A stretch of 64,000 nucleotides of DNA, taken from contig NZ_FPBC01000008.1 of NCBI RefSeq assembly GCF_900116605.1, forward strand, positions 62,001 to 126,000. Direction: 5' to 3'. A program made the position numbers and the translations under genes. The stretch's first letter is position 1. The number at the start of each line of letters is the position of its first letter. The stretch comes from Pseudomonas marincola (GTDB lineage: Bacteria; Pseudomonadota; Gammaproteobacteria; Pseudomonadales; Pseudomonadaceae). This document shows, one piece after another, positions 17,257-27,974 of the stretch. The notes under the pieces are model-generated. The model saw only the letters and a list, made by a program, of their open reading frames with translations, did no database searches and was not told the origin of the DNA.

Positions 17257-18572
17257 AATCCTGGCTGCTACTGCTCAGCTTGCTCGCGCTGTCATTTTCC
17301 GCCCACGCCAGCGAACCCGAATTACAGGTAACCGCACGGCTGGTTCCGGACAAAAACATTGTGGTTGGCAGCACCGTGAGACTGCAAATTGATGTGCTGG
17401 TCGAAACCTGGCTGACTGCCGCGCCGGATTTGCCAGAGCTGAAACTGTCGGGCGCAAGCGTAATCCCGAGCAACGGCCGGGCCCAGAACATCAGCCGCAA
17501 ACAGGCCGGCAAGACCCTGTTTGGCGCAAGTTACAGCTACCTGATTACCCCGCACCAAGCCGGCAATTTTTCCATACCGGCGTTAACCATCGAGGCCAGC
17601 GTCGGCCAGGCTAGCGCCCCACTCAGCGCCAGCACTCAGCCCATAACCTTCAGCGCCGCGCAGCCTCCGGGCTTCGCCGCAGATGAAGTGCCATTGGTGG
17701 CCAGCGCGCTCGACTGGCAGCAATCAATCCATTATTCCGCGCAACCGCTGAAAGTAGGCGACAGCATTACCCGCGAACTGCACCTCAAGGCCCAAGACTC
17801 TCTGGCGCTTAATTTGCCAATGGTTGAAGCGCCAGCAGTCGATGGCCTGCGCCTGTATAAACGTGAGCCTGAAGTGTCCGACCTTGAAGATGGCCGCGGC
17901 CATAAAACCGGCGGCCAGCGTATTGATAGGCAAGTCTATGTGGTCGAACGTGAAGGCGATTTCAGTCTGCCGCCACTGAAGCTCAAATGGTGGGACAGCA
18001 GCGCCAACACCCTGCGCGAAACCAGCATTGACGCTGTCGAGTTCAAGGCTGCCGCCAGAGCGCCGCTAAATACTCCGTTCTCGGTTGAGCAGGACCTTGA
18101 GCAACTGGGCCAAAGCACCCGCATACATCTCTCGCAATATTGGTTGAGCTTGCTATTGGGCGCGGTATTGCTGACTGTAGTGGCGTACTACGCGCGTCCG
18201 TTAATCTGGCGCGGCCGCCGTATTTATCAGGCTCAGCGCGCGCGAATCAAGCAACAATGGCGAGCCTCTGCGCTATTTGCCTGGCGTCAGGTGGGCCCGC
18301 AGCTGAAACAGCCGCAACCGCAACTGGGGGCTTTTTACCTGTGGCTGCAGCGCCGCACCCAACGTCGTAGCCTGCGCCAATTCATGCAGTTGTTGCCGCC
18401 ATCATTGGCCAAGCGGCTGAGCCGGTTTATCGAGCAACGCTATGCTCAGCAAACTGCCAACCCGCAGGCGGTGGAGGATTTGCTGGACGCCCTGCCGAAC
18501 CTGCGCCGGGCGGCCAACAAGCGCACTGAACGTGCGCACAAGCCAGCGTTAAGGCCACTCAACCCGCATTAA
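17253..18572 (+). CDS. BatD-family protein
   Basis: 439 residues. Signal peptide at 1-18 (MKSWLLLLSLLALSFSAHA), then a large periplasmic beta-rich BatD domain, one membrane helix near residues 296-315 (WLSLLLGAVLLTVVAYYA) and a basic cytoplasmic tail of about 120 residues. ATG 17253 is chosen because GGAGG lies 10 nt upstream and the signal peptide starts there; it overlaps the preceding stop by 4 nt. Last gene of the MoxR/Bat operon; it ends 21 nt before the convergent hemH stop without a visible terminator. Confidence 0.88.
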   Translation: MKSWLLLLSLLALSFSAHASEPELQVTARLVPDKNIVVGSTVRLQIDVLVETWLTAAPDLPELKLSGASVIPSNGRAQNISRKQAGKTLFGASYSYLITPHQAGNFSIPALTIEASVGQASAPLSASTQPITFSAAQPPGFAADEVPLVASALDWQQSIHYSAQPLKVGDSITRELHLKAQDSLALNLPMVEAPAVDGLRLYKREPEVSDLEDGRGHKTGGQRIDRQVYVVEREGDFSLPPLKLKWWDSSANTLRETSIDAVEFKAAARAPLNTPFSVEQDLEQLGQSTRIHLSQYWLSLLLGAVLLTVVAYYARPLIWRGRRIYQAQRARIKQQWRASALFAWRQVGPQLKQPQPQLGAFYLWLQRRTQRRSLRQFMQLLPPSLAKRLSRFIEQRYAQQTANPQAVEDLLDALPNLRRAANKRTERAHKPALRPLNPH

Positions 18573-18593
18573 CCGCGCGGCGCTTCTGCAGGA

Positions 18594-19616
18594 TTAAAGT
18601 TGCTGCGGTGCGCGGGCACACAATGCACCCAGCGCTTTAACCCACTCGGGATGATCATTCAGGCACGGCACCAGTTGCAGCGATTCGCCGCCTGCTTCGA
18701 TGAACACCTCATTGGCGCGATCACCAATCTCTTCCAGGGTTTCGATGCAGTCGGCGACAAACGCCGGACACATGACTAGCACCTTTTTTACCCCTTGCGC
18801 GGCAAGCGCCTGCAAGTGTGGCTCAGTGTAAGGTTCGATCCATTTTGCACGCCCCAGTCGTGACTGGAACGAGACCGACCATGTGCCATCGGCCAACCCC
18901 ATTTTCCGGGCAAACGCCTCGGCGCTGCGAATGCACTGCGCGCGGTAGCAACGGGCAACCACTTCATCCGACGCGGTCTGGCAGCAGTCCGCCCCTTTAA
19001 GGCAATGGCCAGTGGGGTCGAGCTTGCGCAAGTGACGCTCGGGCAAGCCATGAAAGCTCAGCAGCAAGTGGTCATATTCCTGCTGCAAATGCGGCGCGGC
19101 ACTGGCAACCAATGCATCGATGTACTCGGGCTGATCGTAAAACGGCGCGACAATCGACAAGCGCATGTTCATGGCGTTGTCACGCATCACCCGCTTCACT
19201 TCCTCGATCACCGTGGTGGTGGTGCTGTCCGCAAACTGCGGATACAACGGCGCCAATGTCACTTGGGTGACGCCCTTTGCAGCAAGACGCTTGAGGCTGG
19301 ACTCGATCGAGGGCTGACCGTAACGCATGGCCAGCTCCACCGGCCCGTGCTGCCATTCACTGCGCATGGCTTCGGTCAGGCGTTGGCTGAGCACCACCAG
19401 CGGCGAGCCCTGCTCCCACCAGATCGAGGCGTACGCGTGGGCGGATTGCTCCGGGCGTTTGATCAATATCAGCGACACCAGCAGCCGGCGCACCGGCCAC
19501 GGCAAATCGATTACATACGGGTCCATGAGAAATTGATTGAGGTAGCTGCGCACGTCAGCAACATCAGTCGAGGCAGGAGAGCCCAGGTTAACCAGCAGCA
19601 GAGCGTGATCGGTCAT
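18594..19616 (-). CDS. hemH: Ferrochelatase
   Basis: 340-residue enzyme that inserts ferrous iron into protoporphyrin IX, the last step of protoheme synthesis. Family features include [20 protein letters not shown] at the start, the catalytic-His segment [13 protein letters not shown], and the glutamate-bearing C-terminal motif [10 protein letters not shown]. It follows the SDR-like gene by 13 nt on the same strand, so both are transcribed from the promoter region at 20533-20743 that contains a LitR-type site. Light control of heme synthesis is plausible, since free porphyrins are photosensitisers. Confidence 0.97.
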   Translation of the reverse strand: MTDHALLLVNLGSPASTDVADVRSYLNQFLMDPYVIDLPWPVRRLLVSLILIKRPEQSAHAYASIWWEQGSPLVVLSQRLTEAMRSEWQHGPVELAMRYGQPSIESSLKRLAAKGVTQVTLAPLYPQFADSTTTTVIEEVKRVMRDNAMNMRLSIVAPFYDQPEYIDALVASAAPHLQQEYDHLLLSFHGLPERHLRKLDPTGHCLKGADCCQTASDEVVARCYRAQCIRSAEAFARKMGLADGTWSVSFQSRLGRAKWIEPYTEPHLQALAAQGVKKVLVMCPAFVADCIETLEEIGDRANEVFIEAGGESLQLVPCLNDHPEWVKALGALCARAPQQL

Positions 19617-19629
19617 GCAAAATCCTAAT

Positions 19630-20532
19630 TCAGTGGGAACTCAACAGATCCGCGAGCGCCACATCCAATCGAGTGAAACGAAACTTGTAACCGGCGTCGA
19701 GCAAACGCTGCGGAACACAGCGCTGGCCGGCGAGCAGTAAACCGGACATCTCGCCGAGCGCCATGCGCAAAACGATGCTGGGTACAGGTAACACAGCAAA
19801 GCGACTCAGAGCGTGCGCCAGCTCATAAGTAAACTCACGGTTACGAACAGGATGCGGCGAGCAGACATTATAAGGGCCGCTGGCGCTTTGGTGACGCATA
19901 AGAAAATCTATGGCGCCGATTTCATCCACCAGATGCACCCAAGGCATCCATTGCCGACCGCTGCCGACATTGCCGCCCATACACATCTTGTAGAGCGGGA
20001 TCAGGCGCTTGAGAAAGCCCTGCTTATTTGCCAAAACCAGACCGGTTCGCACCAGCACAACACGAATCCCCTGCGCTTCGGCACGCATGGCTGCCTCTTC
20101 CCAGGCGTTGCACAATTGCGCGGCGAAATCATTGGTTACCTGCGGCACATCCTCAGCCAATTCGCGCTCACCGCCATCACCATACCAACCCACGGCCGAG
20201 CCCGAGACCAACACCGCAGGTTTCTGTGCGCGCTGGCCCAGCCATGCCACCAACTCTTCGGTTAAACCAATCCGGCTCGACCAGAGCAGCGTCTTGCGCT
20301 CACTACTCCAGGGCTTATCGGCAATCGGCTCGCCAGCCAGATTAATCACCGCATCGAGTGGCTCGTCTGTCACCTCAGCCAACGCCGCAATGCCACGCAC
20401 CTTGGCCCCGCAAAGCTCGGCCACGCGTTCGGGCGTGCGGCTCAGCACAGTCAGTTGGTGTCCTTGTCCAGCCCATAAATGACACAAGCCCCGACCTATC
20501 AGGCCAGTACCGCCGGTGAGCAAAATATGCAT
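19630..20532 (-). CDS. TIGR01777 family SDR-like protein (YfcH-like)
   Basis: 300-residue extended-SDR/epimerase-like protein of the YfcH family. The N-terminus [16 protein letters not shown] is the nucleotide-binding motif, NLAGEPIAD near residue 70 is characteristic, and the C-terminal DUF1731-type end [28 protein letters not shown] is present. Substrate and reaction are unknown for the family. The frame is open to 20571, but ATG 20532 is chosen because a strong GAGGGTGATG site precedes it. It sits upstream of hemH in a two-gene operon, facing the light-response genes. Confidence 0.88.
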   Translation of the reverse strand: MHILLTGGTGLIGRGLCHLWAGQGHQLTVLSRTPERVAELCGAKVRGIAALAEVTDEPLDAVINLAGEPIADKPWSSERKTLLWSSRIGLTEELVAWLGQRAQKPAVLVSGSAVGWYGDGGERELAEDVPQVTNDFAAQLCNAWEEAAMRAEAQGIRVVLVRTGLVLANKQGFLKRLIPLYKMCMGGNVGSGRQWMPWVHLVDEIGAIDFLMRHQSASGPYNVCSPHPVRNREFTYELAHALSRFAVLPVPSIVLRMALGEMSGLLLAGQRCVPQRLLDAGYKFRFTRLDVALADLLSSH

Positions 20533-20674
20533 GACATCACCCTCTTTACACATCAGGATTTGGTGAACCACGGGATGCTTGAGCTAGTCTATTGGTACAC
20601 ACAAATCAGCATCCGTTACTATCAAGATAGCTAATCCTAAGCACAGGCATGCAAGTAACCACGGCCTATACTCT

Positions 20675-20698
20675 TATACATTAAGCATATTTTGTACA
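20675..20698. promoter_or_regulatory. LitR-type operator, site 1 (TATACA-N12-TGTACA)
   Basis: Inverted repeat with half sites TATACA (20675-20680) and TGTACA (20693-20698) separated by exactly 12 nt. It lies in the divergent promoter region between the YfcH-like/hemH operon and the FAD oxidoreductase gene, just before a TATAAT (20706-20711). The form matches the operator I recall for class II LitR of Pseudomonas putida, T(G/A)TACA-N12-TGTA(C/T)A. Two more copies precede the operon that encodes the LitR-like protein. Confidence 0.8.
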
Positions 20699-20710
20699 GC
20701 TCTAGTATAA

Positions 20711-21963
<1,253 letters not shown>

Positions 21964-22052
21964 CTTCCCGCCGCAGATCCCTCTGTACAACTCTGCAGAG
22001 CACTGCCTCTGCCCGCCTTGCGACACATCCTGCAAAATATCGATGCAATATC

Positions 22053-22076
22053 TATACAAATAATTTGACTTGTACA
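22053..22076. promoter_or_regulatory. LitR-type operator, site 2 (TATACA-N12-TGTACA)
   Basis: Half sites TATACA (22053-22058) and TGTACA (22071-22076) with a 12-nt spacer, identical in half sites and spacing to site 1. It overlaps the -35 element TTGACT of the operon promoter, so binding would block RNA polymerase. This fits repression that is lifted by light. Confidence 0.85.
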
Positions 22077-22092
22077 ATTCTGATCCTATGAT
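22065..22092 (+). promoter_or_regulatory. Promoter of the LitR/photolyase operon
   Basis: TTGACT (22065-22070) and TATGAT (22087-22092) with 16-nt spacing form a good sigma-70 promoter 56 nt upstream of the first start codon. Operator site 2 covers the -35 and operator site 3 lies just downstream of the expected transcription start. Confidence 0.75.
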
Positions 22093-22101
22093 AGAAAAAG
22101 T

Positions 22102-22125
22102 TGTACGGAGAATAGTTTTCGTACA
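22102..22125. promoter_or_regulatory. LitR-type operator, site 3 (TGTACG-N12-CGTACA)
   Basis: Perfectly symmetric half sites TGTACG (22102-22107) and CGTACA (22120-22125), again with a 12-nt spacer; flanking T and A extend the arms to 7 bp. It lies downstream of the -10, in the 5' leader of the operon, and would reinforce repression by site 2. Confidence 0.75.
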
Positions 22126-22147
22126 AGTATTTATCACAGGGCCTGCC

Positions 22148-23116
22148 ATGAACAGCCAAAACACTTCAGTCCGTAAACCCAAAATAGGCATCAGCGCCTG
22201 CCTGCTCGGCTCCGAAGTCCGCTACAACGGCGGGCACAAGGAATCGCGGCTGTGCAGCCGCACCCTGACTGAGTATTTCGACTTCATCGGCATCTGCCCG
22301 GAAGTGGCCATCGGCCTGGGCATCCCTCGCGAGCCCATCCGTCTGGTCGGTGATCCCGATGCGCCACGTGCCGTCGGCACGGTTGATCGCGAGTTCGACG
22401 TGACCGCGAAGCTGGCCGATTACGGCTCGCGCATGGCAGGCGAACTCACCGACATCAGCGGCTATATCTTCATGCAGCAGTCGCCTTCATGCGGGGTAAA
22501 CCGGGTCAAGGTGTATCAGGACAACGGCCGCCCGAGCGAACCCAAAGGCCAGGGCATATTTGCCCGCGAGTTCTGCAAGCGCCACCCCAACCTGCCGGTT
22601 GAAGAAGATGGCCGCCTTAACGATCCGGTCTTGCGTGAAAACTTCCTGACCCGCGTTTTTGCTTATGCGCAGTGGCAACAACTGTGCAAAGACGGCCTCA
22701 GCCGTCATCGCCTCATTGAGTTTCACTCGCGCTACAAGTACCTGCTGATGGCGACCAACCCTCTGCAATACAAAGCACTTGGGCGTTTGCTCGGCAACAT
22801 GGCCAAGCAGGAACTCAAGCCGTTGGCCGAACATTATTTCAGCGAGCTGATGCGCGCCTTGAAAACCTGTGCAACTCGTCGCACCCACAGCAACGTGTTG
22901 CAGCATCTCAGCGGCTACCTGAAACAGTCGCTGAGCAGTGAGGAAAAGCAGGAAATGCAGCAACTGATTGGCCAATACCGTCAGGGCATCGTGCCGCTGG
23001 TGGTGCCGCTGACACTGCTCAAGCATCACCTGCGCCAACACCCGGATCGTTATATTGCGCAGCAGGTTTATCTGCAGCCGCATCCCGAAAACCTCAGCCT
23101 GCGGAACGCCATATGA
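22148..23116 (+). CDS. YbgA-type protein (DUF523 + DUF1722)
   Basis: 322 residues made of an N-terminal DUF523 domain (about 10-160; IGISACLLGSEVRYNGGHK, with conserved cysteines in CLLG, CPE and SPSCG) and a C-terminal DUF1722 (YbgA) helical domain (about 185-310; HSRYKYLLMATNP, PRTHSNVLQHLSG-like TRRTHSNVLQHLSGY). The conserved cysteines suggest an Fe-S or thiol role; related DUF523 proteins are linked to tRNA-thiouridine breakdown. First gene of the light operon. The frame opens at 22070 but ATG 22148 matches the family start. Its end overlaps the regulator gene by 4 nt. Confidence 0.9.
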   Translation: MNSQNTSVRKPKIGISACLLGSEVRYNGGHKESRLCSRTLTEYFDFIGICPEVAIGLGIPREPIRLVGDPDAPRAVGTVDREFDVTAKLADYGSRMAGELTDISGYIFMQQSPSCGVNRVKVYQDNGRPSEPKGQGIFAREFCKRHPNLPVEEDGRLNDPVLRENFLTRVFAYAQWQQLCKDGLSRHRLIEFHSRYKYLLMATNPLQYKALGRLLGNMAKQELKPLAEHYFSELMRALKTCATRRTHSNVLQHLSGYLKQSLSSEEKQEMQQLIGQYRQGIVPLVVPLTLLKHHLRQHPDRYIAQQVYLQPHPENLSLRNAI

Positions 23117-24075
23117 GCGAGCAACATACGTTGCCGCCGGATCAGGCGGAGCCTGGGCAAAATGCTGGCGATGACTACCAGAGCGCCATCGCCGAAGGCT
23201 ATTTGCCGATTCGCGAAGTCGCGCGTATCACCGGCGTCAACGCGGTGACGCTGCGCGCGTGGGAGCGCCGTTATGGCCTGATCGTGCCGCACCGCACGCC
23301 CAAGGGTCATCGTCTGTATCACCAGAATCATGTCGAGCGCATTCAGGCCATCCTGACGTGGCTCAACCGCGGCGTTGCGGTCAGCCAGGTCAAGGGACTG
23401 CTGCGCGGCAACAACGCTCAGGTGCAGGAAGCTGATTCGCAGTGGCAGCAAAAATGCCTGCACATGCAGAGCGCAATCTACAGCCTCAACGAGCGCAGCC
23501 TCGATGAATGTTTGAATCGTGAGCTGGCTGTCTATCCGCCGCACACGCTGTACACCCAACTGCTCAAACCATTACTCGATGCCCTGCAATTACGCTGGCA
23601 GGGTCAGTTCGGCAGCCAGGTCGAGCAAGTGTTTTTCTACTCGTGGCTGCGCAGCAAACTGGGCGCGCGGGTGTATCACAACAACCGCCAGCACAACTCG
23701 GCACCGGTGTTGATGATCAACTTGTCCGACCTGCCGATGGCGCCGGAGCTGTGGCTCAGCGCCTGGCTGGTGAGCAGCGCTGAATGCCCGGTCGAAGTGT
23801 ACGACTGGCCAATTCCGGCGGCCGAACTGGCACTGATTGCTGAACACGTCCAGCCGCGCGCCCTGCTCCTGCATTCCAGCCAGAGCCTGAACAGCCAGCA
23901 ATTGCCGAAGCTGATTGGCAACTGTGATTGCCCCTGCCTGATCACCGGCGCGACCGTAGAAATTCATCATCAATTGCTGGAGCAACTGGCGGCAGATAAC
24001 AGCCAGTTGCTGATCGCCCGCGACCCGCTAGCGAGCGTACACGCCTTATCCGATCTCGATTTGCTGAATAGCTGA
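23113..24075 (+). CDS. MerR-family light-response regulator, LitR-like (class II, degenerate B12 site)
   Basis: 320-residue regulator. The MerR winged helix occupies about residues 30-100 (YLPIREVARITGVNAVTLRAWERRYG, HRLYHQNHVERI). The rest resembles the four-helix and cobalamin-binding modules of CarH/LitR, but the key B12 contacts are not seen: where CarH has W-x9-EH this protein has W followed by E and Q one position earlier (RWQGQFGSQVEQ), and no D-x-H-x-x-G motif is visible. It therefore looks like a class II LitR, which by family knowledge in Pseudomonas works with a separate LOV photoreceptor. Three matching inverted repeats lie in the nearby promoters. The photolyase gene follows after 11 nt. 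Confidence 0.87.
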   Translation: MSEQHTLPPDQAEPGQNAGDDYQSAIAEGYLPIREVARITGVNAVTLRAWERRYGLIVPHRTPKGHRLYHQNHVERIQAILTWLNRGVAVSQVKGLLRGNNAQVQEADSQWQQKCLHMQSAIYSLNERSLDECLNRELAVYPPHTLYTQLLKPLLDALQLRWQGQFGSQVEQVFFYSWLRSKLGARVYHNNRQHNSAPVLMINLSDLPMAPELWLSAWLVSSAECPVEVYDWPIPAAELALIAEHVQPRALLLHSSQSLNSQQLPKLIGNCDCPCLITGATVEIHHQLLEQLAADNSQLLIARDPLASVHALSDLDLLNS

Positions 24076-24086
24076 CAGGACGCTCA

Positions 24087-25538
24087 ATGAATCAATTAAT
24101 GTGGTTTCGCACAGACCTGCGAGTCAGCGACAACAGCGCACTTGCCGCCGCCATGAACGCAGGCCCAACCGTGGCGGTGTTTCTACTGAGCCCTGCACAA
24201 TGGGCGCGCCACGATGACGCGCCGTGCAAGGTCGACTTCTGGCTGCGCAACCTTGCCGAGCTGAGCGCTGCGCTGGCAGAACTCAATGTGCCCCTGCTGG
24301 TGCGTAACGCCGACCTCTGGGAGCAGGCGCCGCAGGTCATTGCCCAATTGTGCGAGCAGCTGTCTGCGGAGGCCGTGCACGTCAATGAGGAATACGGCAT
24401 CAACGAGACGCGGCGAGATAACGCCGTCGCCGCTGAGCTGGACAATCACGGCGTGCACTGGAGCAGCCACTTCGACCAACTGCTGTTTCAGCCCGGCAGC
24501 ATCCTGACCCAGGCTGGCCAGTACTTTCAGGTATTCAGCCAATTTCGCAAGGTCTGCTATCAGCACTTGCAGCGCGCCGTTCCAGCCATTGTCGACACCC
24601 CAAAGGCGCAGGCCGAATTGTCGATCAAGGCCGATGAAGTCCCGCAATCGGTCGACGGATTTGCATCGCCGAGTGCGACGTTACAAGCGCTCTGGCCCGC
24701 CGGAGAAGCGGTTGCGCAACAGCGTATGCAGCACTTTGCTGATGAGCACATTCGCGACTACCAAACTGCCCGCGACCTGCCCGCAGTGCCCGGCACCAGC
24801 CAGTTGAGCAGCTATCTGGCAGCGGGCGTGATCTCGGTGCGCCAGTGTTTGCACCAGGCCTTGCGGCACAACCACGGTGAGTTTTCCGATGGCAACAACG
24901 GCGTCGTGACTTGGATTAACGAGCTGCTATGGCGCGAGTTCTACAAACATATTCTGGTGGGTTATCCGCGCGTGTGCCGTCACCGCGCATTCCGCCTGCA
25001 AACCGAATACCTGCCTTGGCGTAAAGCACCGCAGGACCTTGCAGCCTGGCAAGAGGGCCGCACCGGTATACCGATTATTGATGCGGCGATTCGCCAACTG
25101 CTGGAAACCGGCTGGATGCACAACCGGTTGCGCATGATCGTGGCGATGTTCCTGACCAAGAACCTGTTGATCGACTGGCGCGAAGGTGAGCGCTTCTTCA
25201 TGCGCCATCTGATTGATGGTGATCTGGCGGCCAACAATGGCGGCTGGCAATGGAGCGCCTCGACCGGCACGGATGCAGTGCCCTACTTCCGTATCTTCAA
25301 CCCGGTCAGCCAGTCGCAACGCTTTGATCCAGAGGGACGTTTTCTGCGCCGTTGGCTGCCGGAACTGATTGGCCTTAACAACAAGGACATTCACCACCCC
25401 GATGCCATGGGCGGGCTGTTCCGTCTCAGCGATTACCCGCGACCAATCGTCGACCTGAGCAAGAGCCGCGAGCGCGCCCTCAGTGCGTTCAAGAATTTGC
25501 CAACGCGCAGCGAACTCAATCTGGAGGCGGCCTACTGA
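24087..25538 (+). CDS. phrB: Class I CPD photolyase (deoxyribodipyrimidine photo-lyase)
   Basis: 483-residue flavoprotein that repairs cyclobutane pyrimidine dimers with blue light. The N-terminal antenna-binding domain starts LMWFRTDLRVSDNSAL. The C-terminal FAD domain shows GTSQLSSYLAAGVISVRQC, the ELLWREFYKHIL segment, TGWMHNRLRMIVAMFLTKNLLIDWR, and the late FAD motif NNGGWQWSASTGTD. These are the E. coli PhrB class I signatures. The stop overlaps the next start by one base. Position behind a LitR regulator and LitR sites indicates light induction. Confidence 0.97.
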   Translation: MNQLMWFRTDLRVSDNSALAAAMNAGPTVAVFLLSPAQWARHDDAPCKVDFWLRNLAELSAALAELNVPLLVRNADLWEQAPQVIAQLCEQLSAEAVHVNEEYGINETRRDNAVAAELDNHGVHWSSHFDQLLFQPGSILTQAGQYFQVFSQFRKVCYQHLQRAVPAIVDTPKAQAELSIKADEVPQSVDGFASPSATLQALWPAGEAVAQQRMQHFADEHIRDYQTARDLPAVPGTSQLSSYLAAGVISVRQCLHQALRHNHGEFSDGNNGVVTWINELLWREFYKHILVGYPRVCRHRAFRLQTEYLPWRKAPQDLAAWQEGRTGIPIIDAAIRQLLETGWMHNRLRMIVAMFLTKNLLIDWREGERFFMRHLIDGDLAANNGGWQWSASTGTDAVPYFRIFNPVSQSQRFDPEGRFLRRWLPELIGLNNKDIHHPDAMGGLFRLSDYPRPIVDLSKSRERALSAFKNLPTRSELNLEAAY

Positions 25539-25960
25539 TGAGCGATTTCCTCGAACAATTCGCCCGCGATTTCAACGCACTGAATGCAGGCAACCTCGAC
25601 CGTTTGGGCGAGATGTACAGCGATGACCTGGCGTTTACCGACCCCATGCACAGCATCAACGGGCTCAGCGATTTCAAGGCCTACATGAGAGAGATGTACG
25701 CCAACGTCGAGCAGATCGAATTCATCTTCGAGGGCTGCGACTACGTCGCTGAGGATCAGGGTTACCTGCGCTGGACGATGCGCTTTCGCCACCCACGGCT
25801 GGCCGCAGGCAAACAGATTGAAGTGCCCGGCTGCTCGCACCTGCGCTGGCGGGAAAAAGTCTATTACCACCGCGACTATTTCGATGCCGGCGCCATGCTC
25901 TACGAGCATTTGCCGGTGATGGGCGCAGTAATCAACTGGCTCAAAAGGAGACTGGCATGA
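25538..25960 (+). CDS. SnoaL-like (NTF2-fold) protein
   Basis: 140-residue protein of the NTF2-like alpha+beta barrel superfamily: N-terminal helix FLEQFARDFNALNAGNLDRLGEMYSDD followed by LAFTDPMHSINGLSDFKAYMREMYANV, the typical SnoaL opening. Polar residues lining the cone (Asp, His, Trp, Arg) are present but no specific catalytic set is obvious. It overlaps phrB by 1 nt and the next SDR by 4 nt. The same SnoaL-SDR-FAD-DUF1365-CFA group is known beside photolyase genes in singlet-oxygen regulons of other proteobacteria. Confidence 0.85.
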   Translation: MSDFLEQFARDFNALNAGNLDRLGEMYSDDLAFTDPMHSINGLSDFKAYMREMYANVEQIEFIFEGCDYVAEDQGYLRWTMRFRHPRLAAGKQIEVPGCSHLRWREKVYYHRDYFDAGAMLYEHLPVMGAVINWLKRRLA

Positions 25961-26730
25961 ACGCACGACGTATCTGGCTGACCGGAGCCAGCAGTGGTAT
26001 CGGCGCAGCGTTGGCCGAAGAGTTGCTCAAGCAGGGCCATAAACTGGCACTCAGTGCACGTCGCGTGGAGCCACTGGTGGCAATGGCGCGTCGTTATCCG
26101 GAGCAGGTTCTGCTGGTGCCCGGCGACCTGAGCAACGTTGAAGAGGTGCGCGCAATCGGCCGCCGCATCGAGCAGAGTTGGGGCGTACTCGATACGGCAA
26201 TCCTCAATGCCGGGACCTGCGAATACCTCGACAGCCAGCACTTTGAAGCCGCGATGGTCGAGCGCGTGGTCACTTCCAATCTGTTCACCACCAGCTATTG
26301 CATCGAGGCCGCCCTGCCGCTGCTGCGTCTTGGCCAATACCCGCATTTGCTCGCGGTCGGCAGCTCAGTGACCTATCTGCCCCTGCCACGCGCCGGGGCC
26401 TATGGTGCTTCAAAAGCCGCGATTCGCTACCTGATTGATTCCCTGCGCATTGACCTGGCCCATGAACACATCGATGTCACGCTGGTCAGCCCAGGCTTTG
26501 TCGATACACCTCTGACCCAGGAAAACGATTTTCCCATGCCGATGCGCTGGCCAGCCGAAAAAGCCGCGCGCCACATCGCCAAACGCATGGAGCGGCGGCC
26601 GCAGGAAATCGCCTTCCCCGGACTGTTTATCGCCGGCCTTACCACTCTGGCCCATCTGCCGGCTCGCCTGCGTCTGGCGATTGGCAAGAGCTTGTCGCGC
26701 AACCAACCTGCAGCGAAGGATCCGGCATGA
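25957..26730 (+). CDS. Short-chain dehydrogenase/reductase of the light operon
   Basis: 257-residue SDR with TGASSGIGAALAEELL at residues 9-24, LNAGT near 86, and the catalytic YGASK near 148. VSPGFVDTPL follows as expected. Overlaps of 4 nt on both sides indicate tight coupling. It belongs to the conserved SnoaL-SDR-FAD-DUF1365-CFA set; the substrate is not known, but a lipid-derived carbonyl or hydroxyl group is plausible. Confidence 0.88.
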   Translation: MNARRIWLTGASSGIGAALAEELLKQGHKLALSARRVEPLVAMARRYPEQVLLVPGDLSNVEEVRAIGRRIEQSWGVLDTAILNAGTCEYLDSQHFEAAMVERVVTSNLFTTSYCIEAALPLLRLGQYPHLLAVGSSVTYLPLPRAGAYGASKAAIRYLIDSLRIDLAHEHIDVTLVSPGFVDTPLTQENDFPMPMRWPAEKAARHIAKRMERRPQEIAFPGLFIAGLTTLAHLPARLRLAIGKSLSRNQPAAKDPA

Positions 26731-27974
26731 AGATCGCCATCATCGGCAGCGGTATTTCCGGCCTGACCAGCGCTTACCTGCTAAGCCGCAAGCATGAAGT
26801 AACGGTATTTGAGGCCAGCGACTGGATTGGCGGGCATACCCATACCGTGGAGGTGAGTGCGGGCGGCGAGCAGCATGCCATTGATACCGGTTTTATCGTA
26901 TTCAATGACTGGACCTACCCCAACTTCATTCGCCTGCTCGATACCCTTGGCGTGCGCTACAAGCCAACCGAGATGAGCTTTTCGGTCAACGATCCGGACA
27001 CGGGTCTGGAGTACAACGGCAACAACCTCAACACCCTGTTTGCCCAACGCAGCAATCTGTTCTCGCCGACATTCCTCGGCATGGTCCGCGATATTCTGCG
27101 TTTCAATCGTCAGGCAACAGACGACCAACACAATCAGCGCATCAGCGAAACCACAACGCTGGGTGAATACCTGCGCAGTAATAATTACGGCCAGGCATTT
27201 ATCAATCAGTACATCGTGCCGATGGGCTCGGCTATCTGGTCGATGTCACTGGCGGACATGCTCAACTTTCCGCTGCAATTCTTCATCCGGTTCTTCAACA
27301 ATCATGGCCTGTTGTCGGTGAGCAATAGACCGCAGTGGCATGTGATTGAAGGCGGTTCAAGCCGCTACGTCGAACCGCTCTGCGCCTCATTCAAAGAACA
27401 CATCCGCATCAACTGCCCGGTGCATAACGTTGAGCGCGATGAACAGGGCGTAACCGTGCACAGCGCGGCGGGTAGCGAGCGCTTCGACAAGGTGGTTTTT
27501 GCCTGCCACAGCGACCAGGCCTTGAAACTTCTGGCCGAACCGCTGGCGCTGGAACGCGAGATACTCGGCGCCCTGCACTACGCCGACAACGATGTAGTGC
27601 TGCACACCGACACGCGCTTGCTGCCCACCCGCAAACTAGCCTGGGCCAGCTGGAACTACCGTTTGGGCGGGCCGAGCGAGCAATCGGCAGCCGTAACTTA
27701 CAACATGAACATTTTGCAGGGCATCGAGAGCCAGACCACCTTCTGTGTGAGCCTGAACCAGACCGCACTGATCGACCCGACGCAAATTCTCGCCCGCTAT
27801 ACCTATGCGCATCCGCAATACAGCCTCGCGGGCATCGCCGCACAAGCGCGCTGGCAAGCGCTGCAAGGCCAGGCCCATAGCTACTTCTGCGGCGCTTACT
27901 GGGCCAATGGTTTCCATGAAGACGGTGTGGTCAGCGGTTTGCGCGTGGCCCGCGAATTCGGTGAGGCGCTGTAA
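26727..27974 (+). CDS. FAD-dependent amine-oxidase-like / desaturase-like protein
   Basis: 415-residue flavoprotein. The first residues MKIAIIGSGISGLTSAYLLSRK-type Rossmann motif, FEASDWIGGHTHTVEV (GG motif) and DTGFIVFNDWTYPNF are characteristic of the NAD/FAD-binding proteins that travel with DUF1365 and CFA-like methyltransferases. FCGAYWANGFHEDGVVSGL at the C-terminus is the terminal FAD motif. It probably performs redox chemistry on membrane fatty acids or related lipids. The start overlaps the SDR by 4 nt and the end abuts DUF1365 by a 1-nt overlap. Confidence 0.88.
   Translation: MKIAIIGSGISGLTSAYLLSRKHEVTVFEASDWIGGHTHTVEVSAGGEQHAIDTGFIVFNDWTYPNFIRLLDTLGVRYKPTEMSFSVNDPDTGLEYNGNNLNTLFAQRSNLFSPTFLGMVRDILRFNRQATDDQHNQRISETTTLGEYLRSNNYGQAFINQYIVPMGSAIWSMSLADMLNFPLQFFIRFFNNHGLLSVSNRPQWHVIEGGSSRYVEPLCASFKEHIRINCPVHNVERDEQGVTVHSAAGSERFDKVVFACHSDQALKLLAEPLALEREILGALHYADNDVVLHTDTRLLPTRKLAWASWNYRLGGPSEQSAAVTYNMNILQGIESQTTFCVSLNQTALIDPTQILARYTYAHPQYSLAGIAAQARWQALQGQAHSYFCGAYWANGFHEDGVVSGLRVAREFGEAL

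Noticed and set aside
21984..22007. Possible fourth LitR site (TGTACA at 21984)
   Set aside because: Only one half site; the sequence 12 nt further on does not match.
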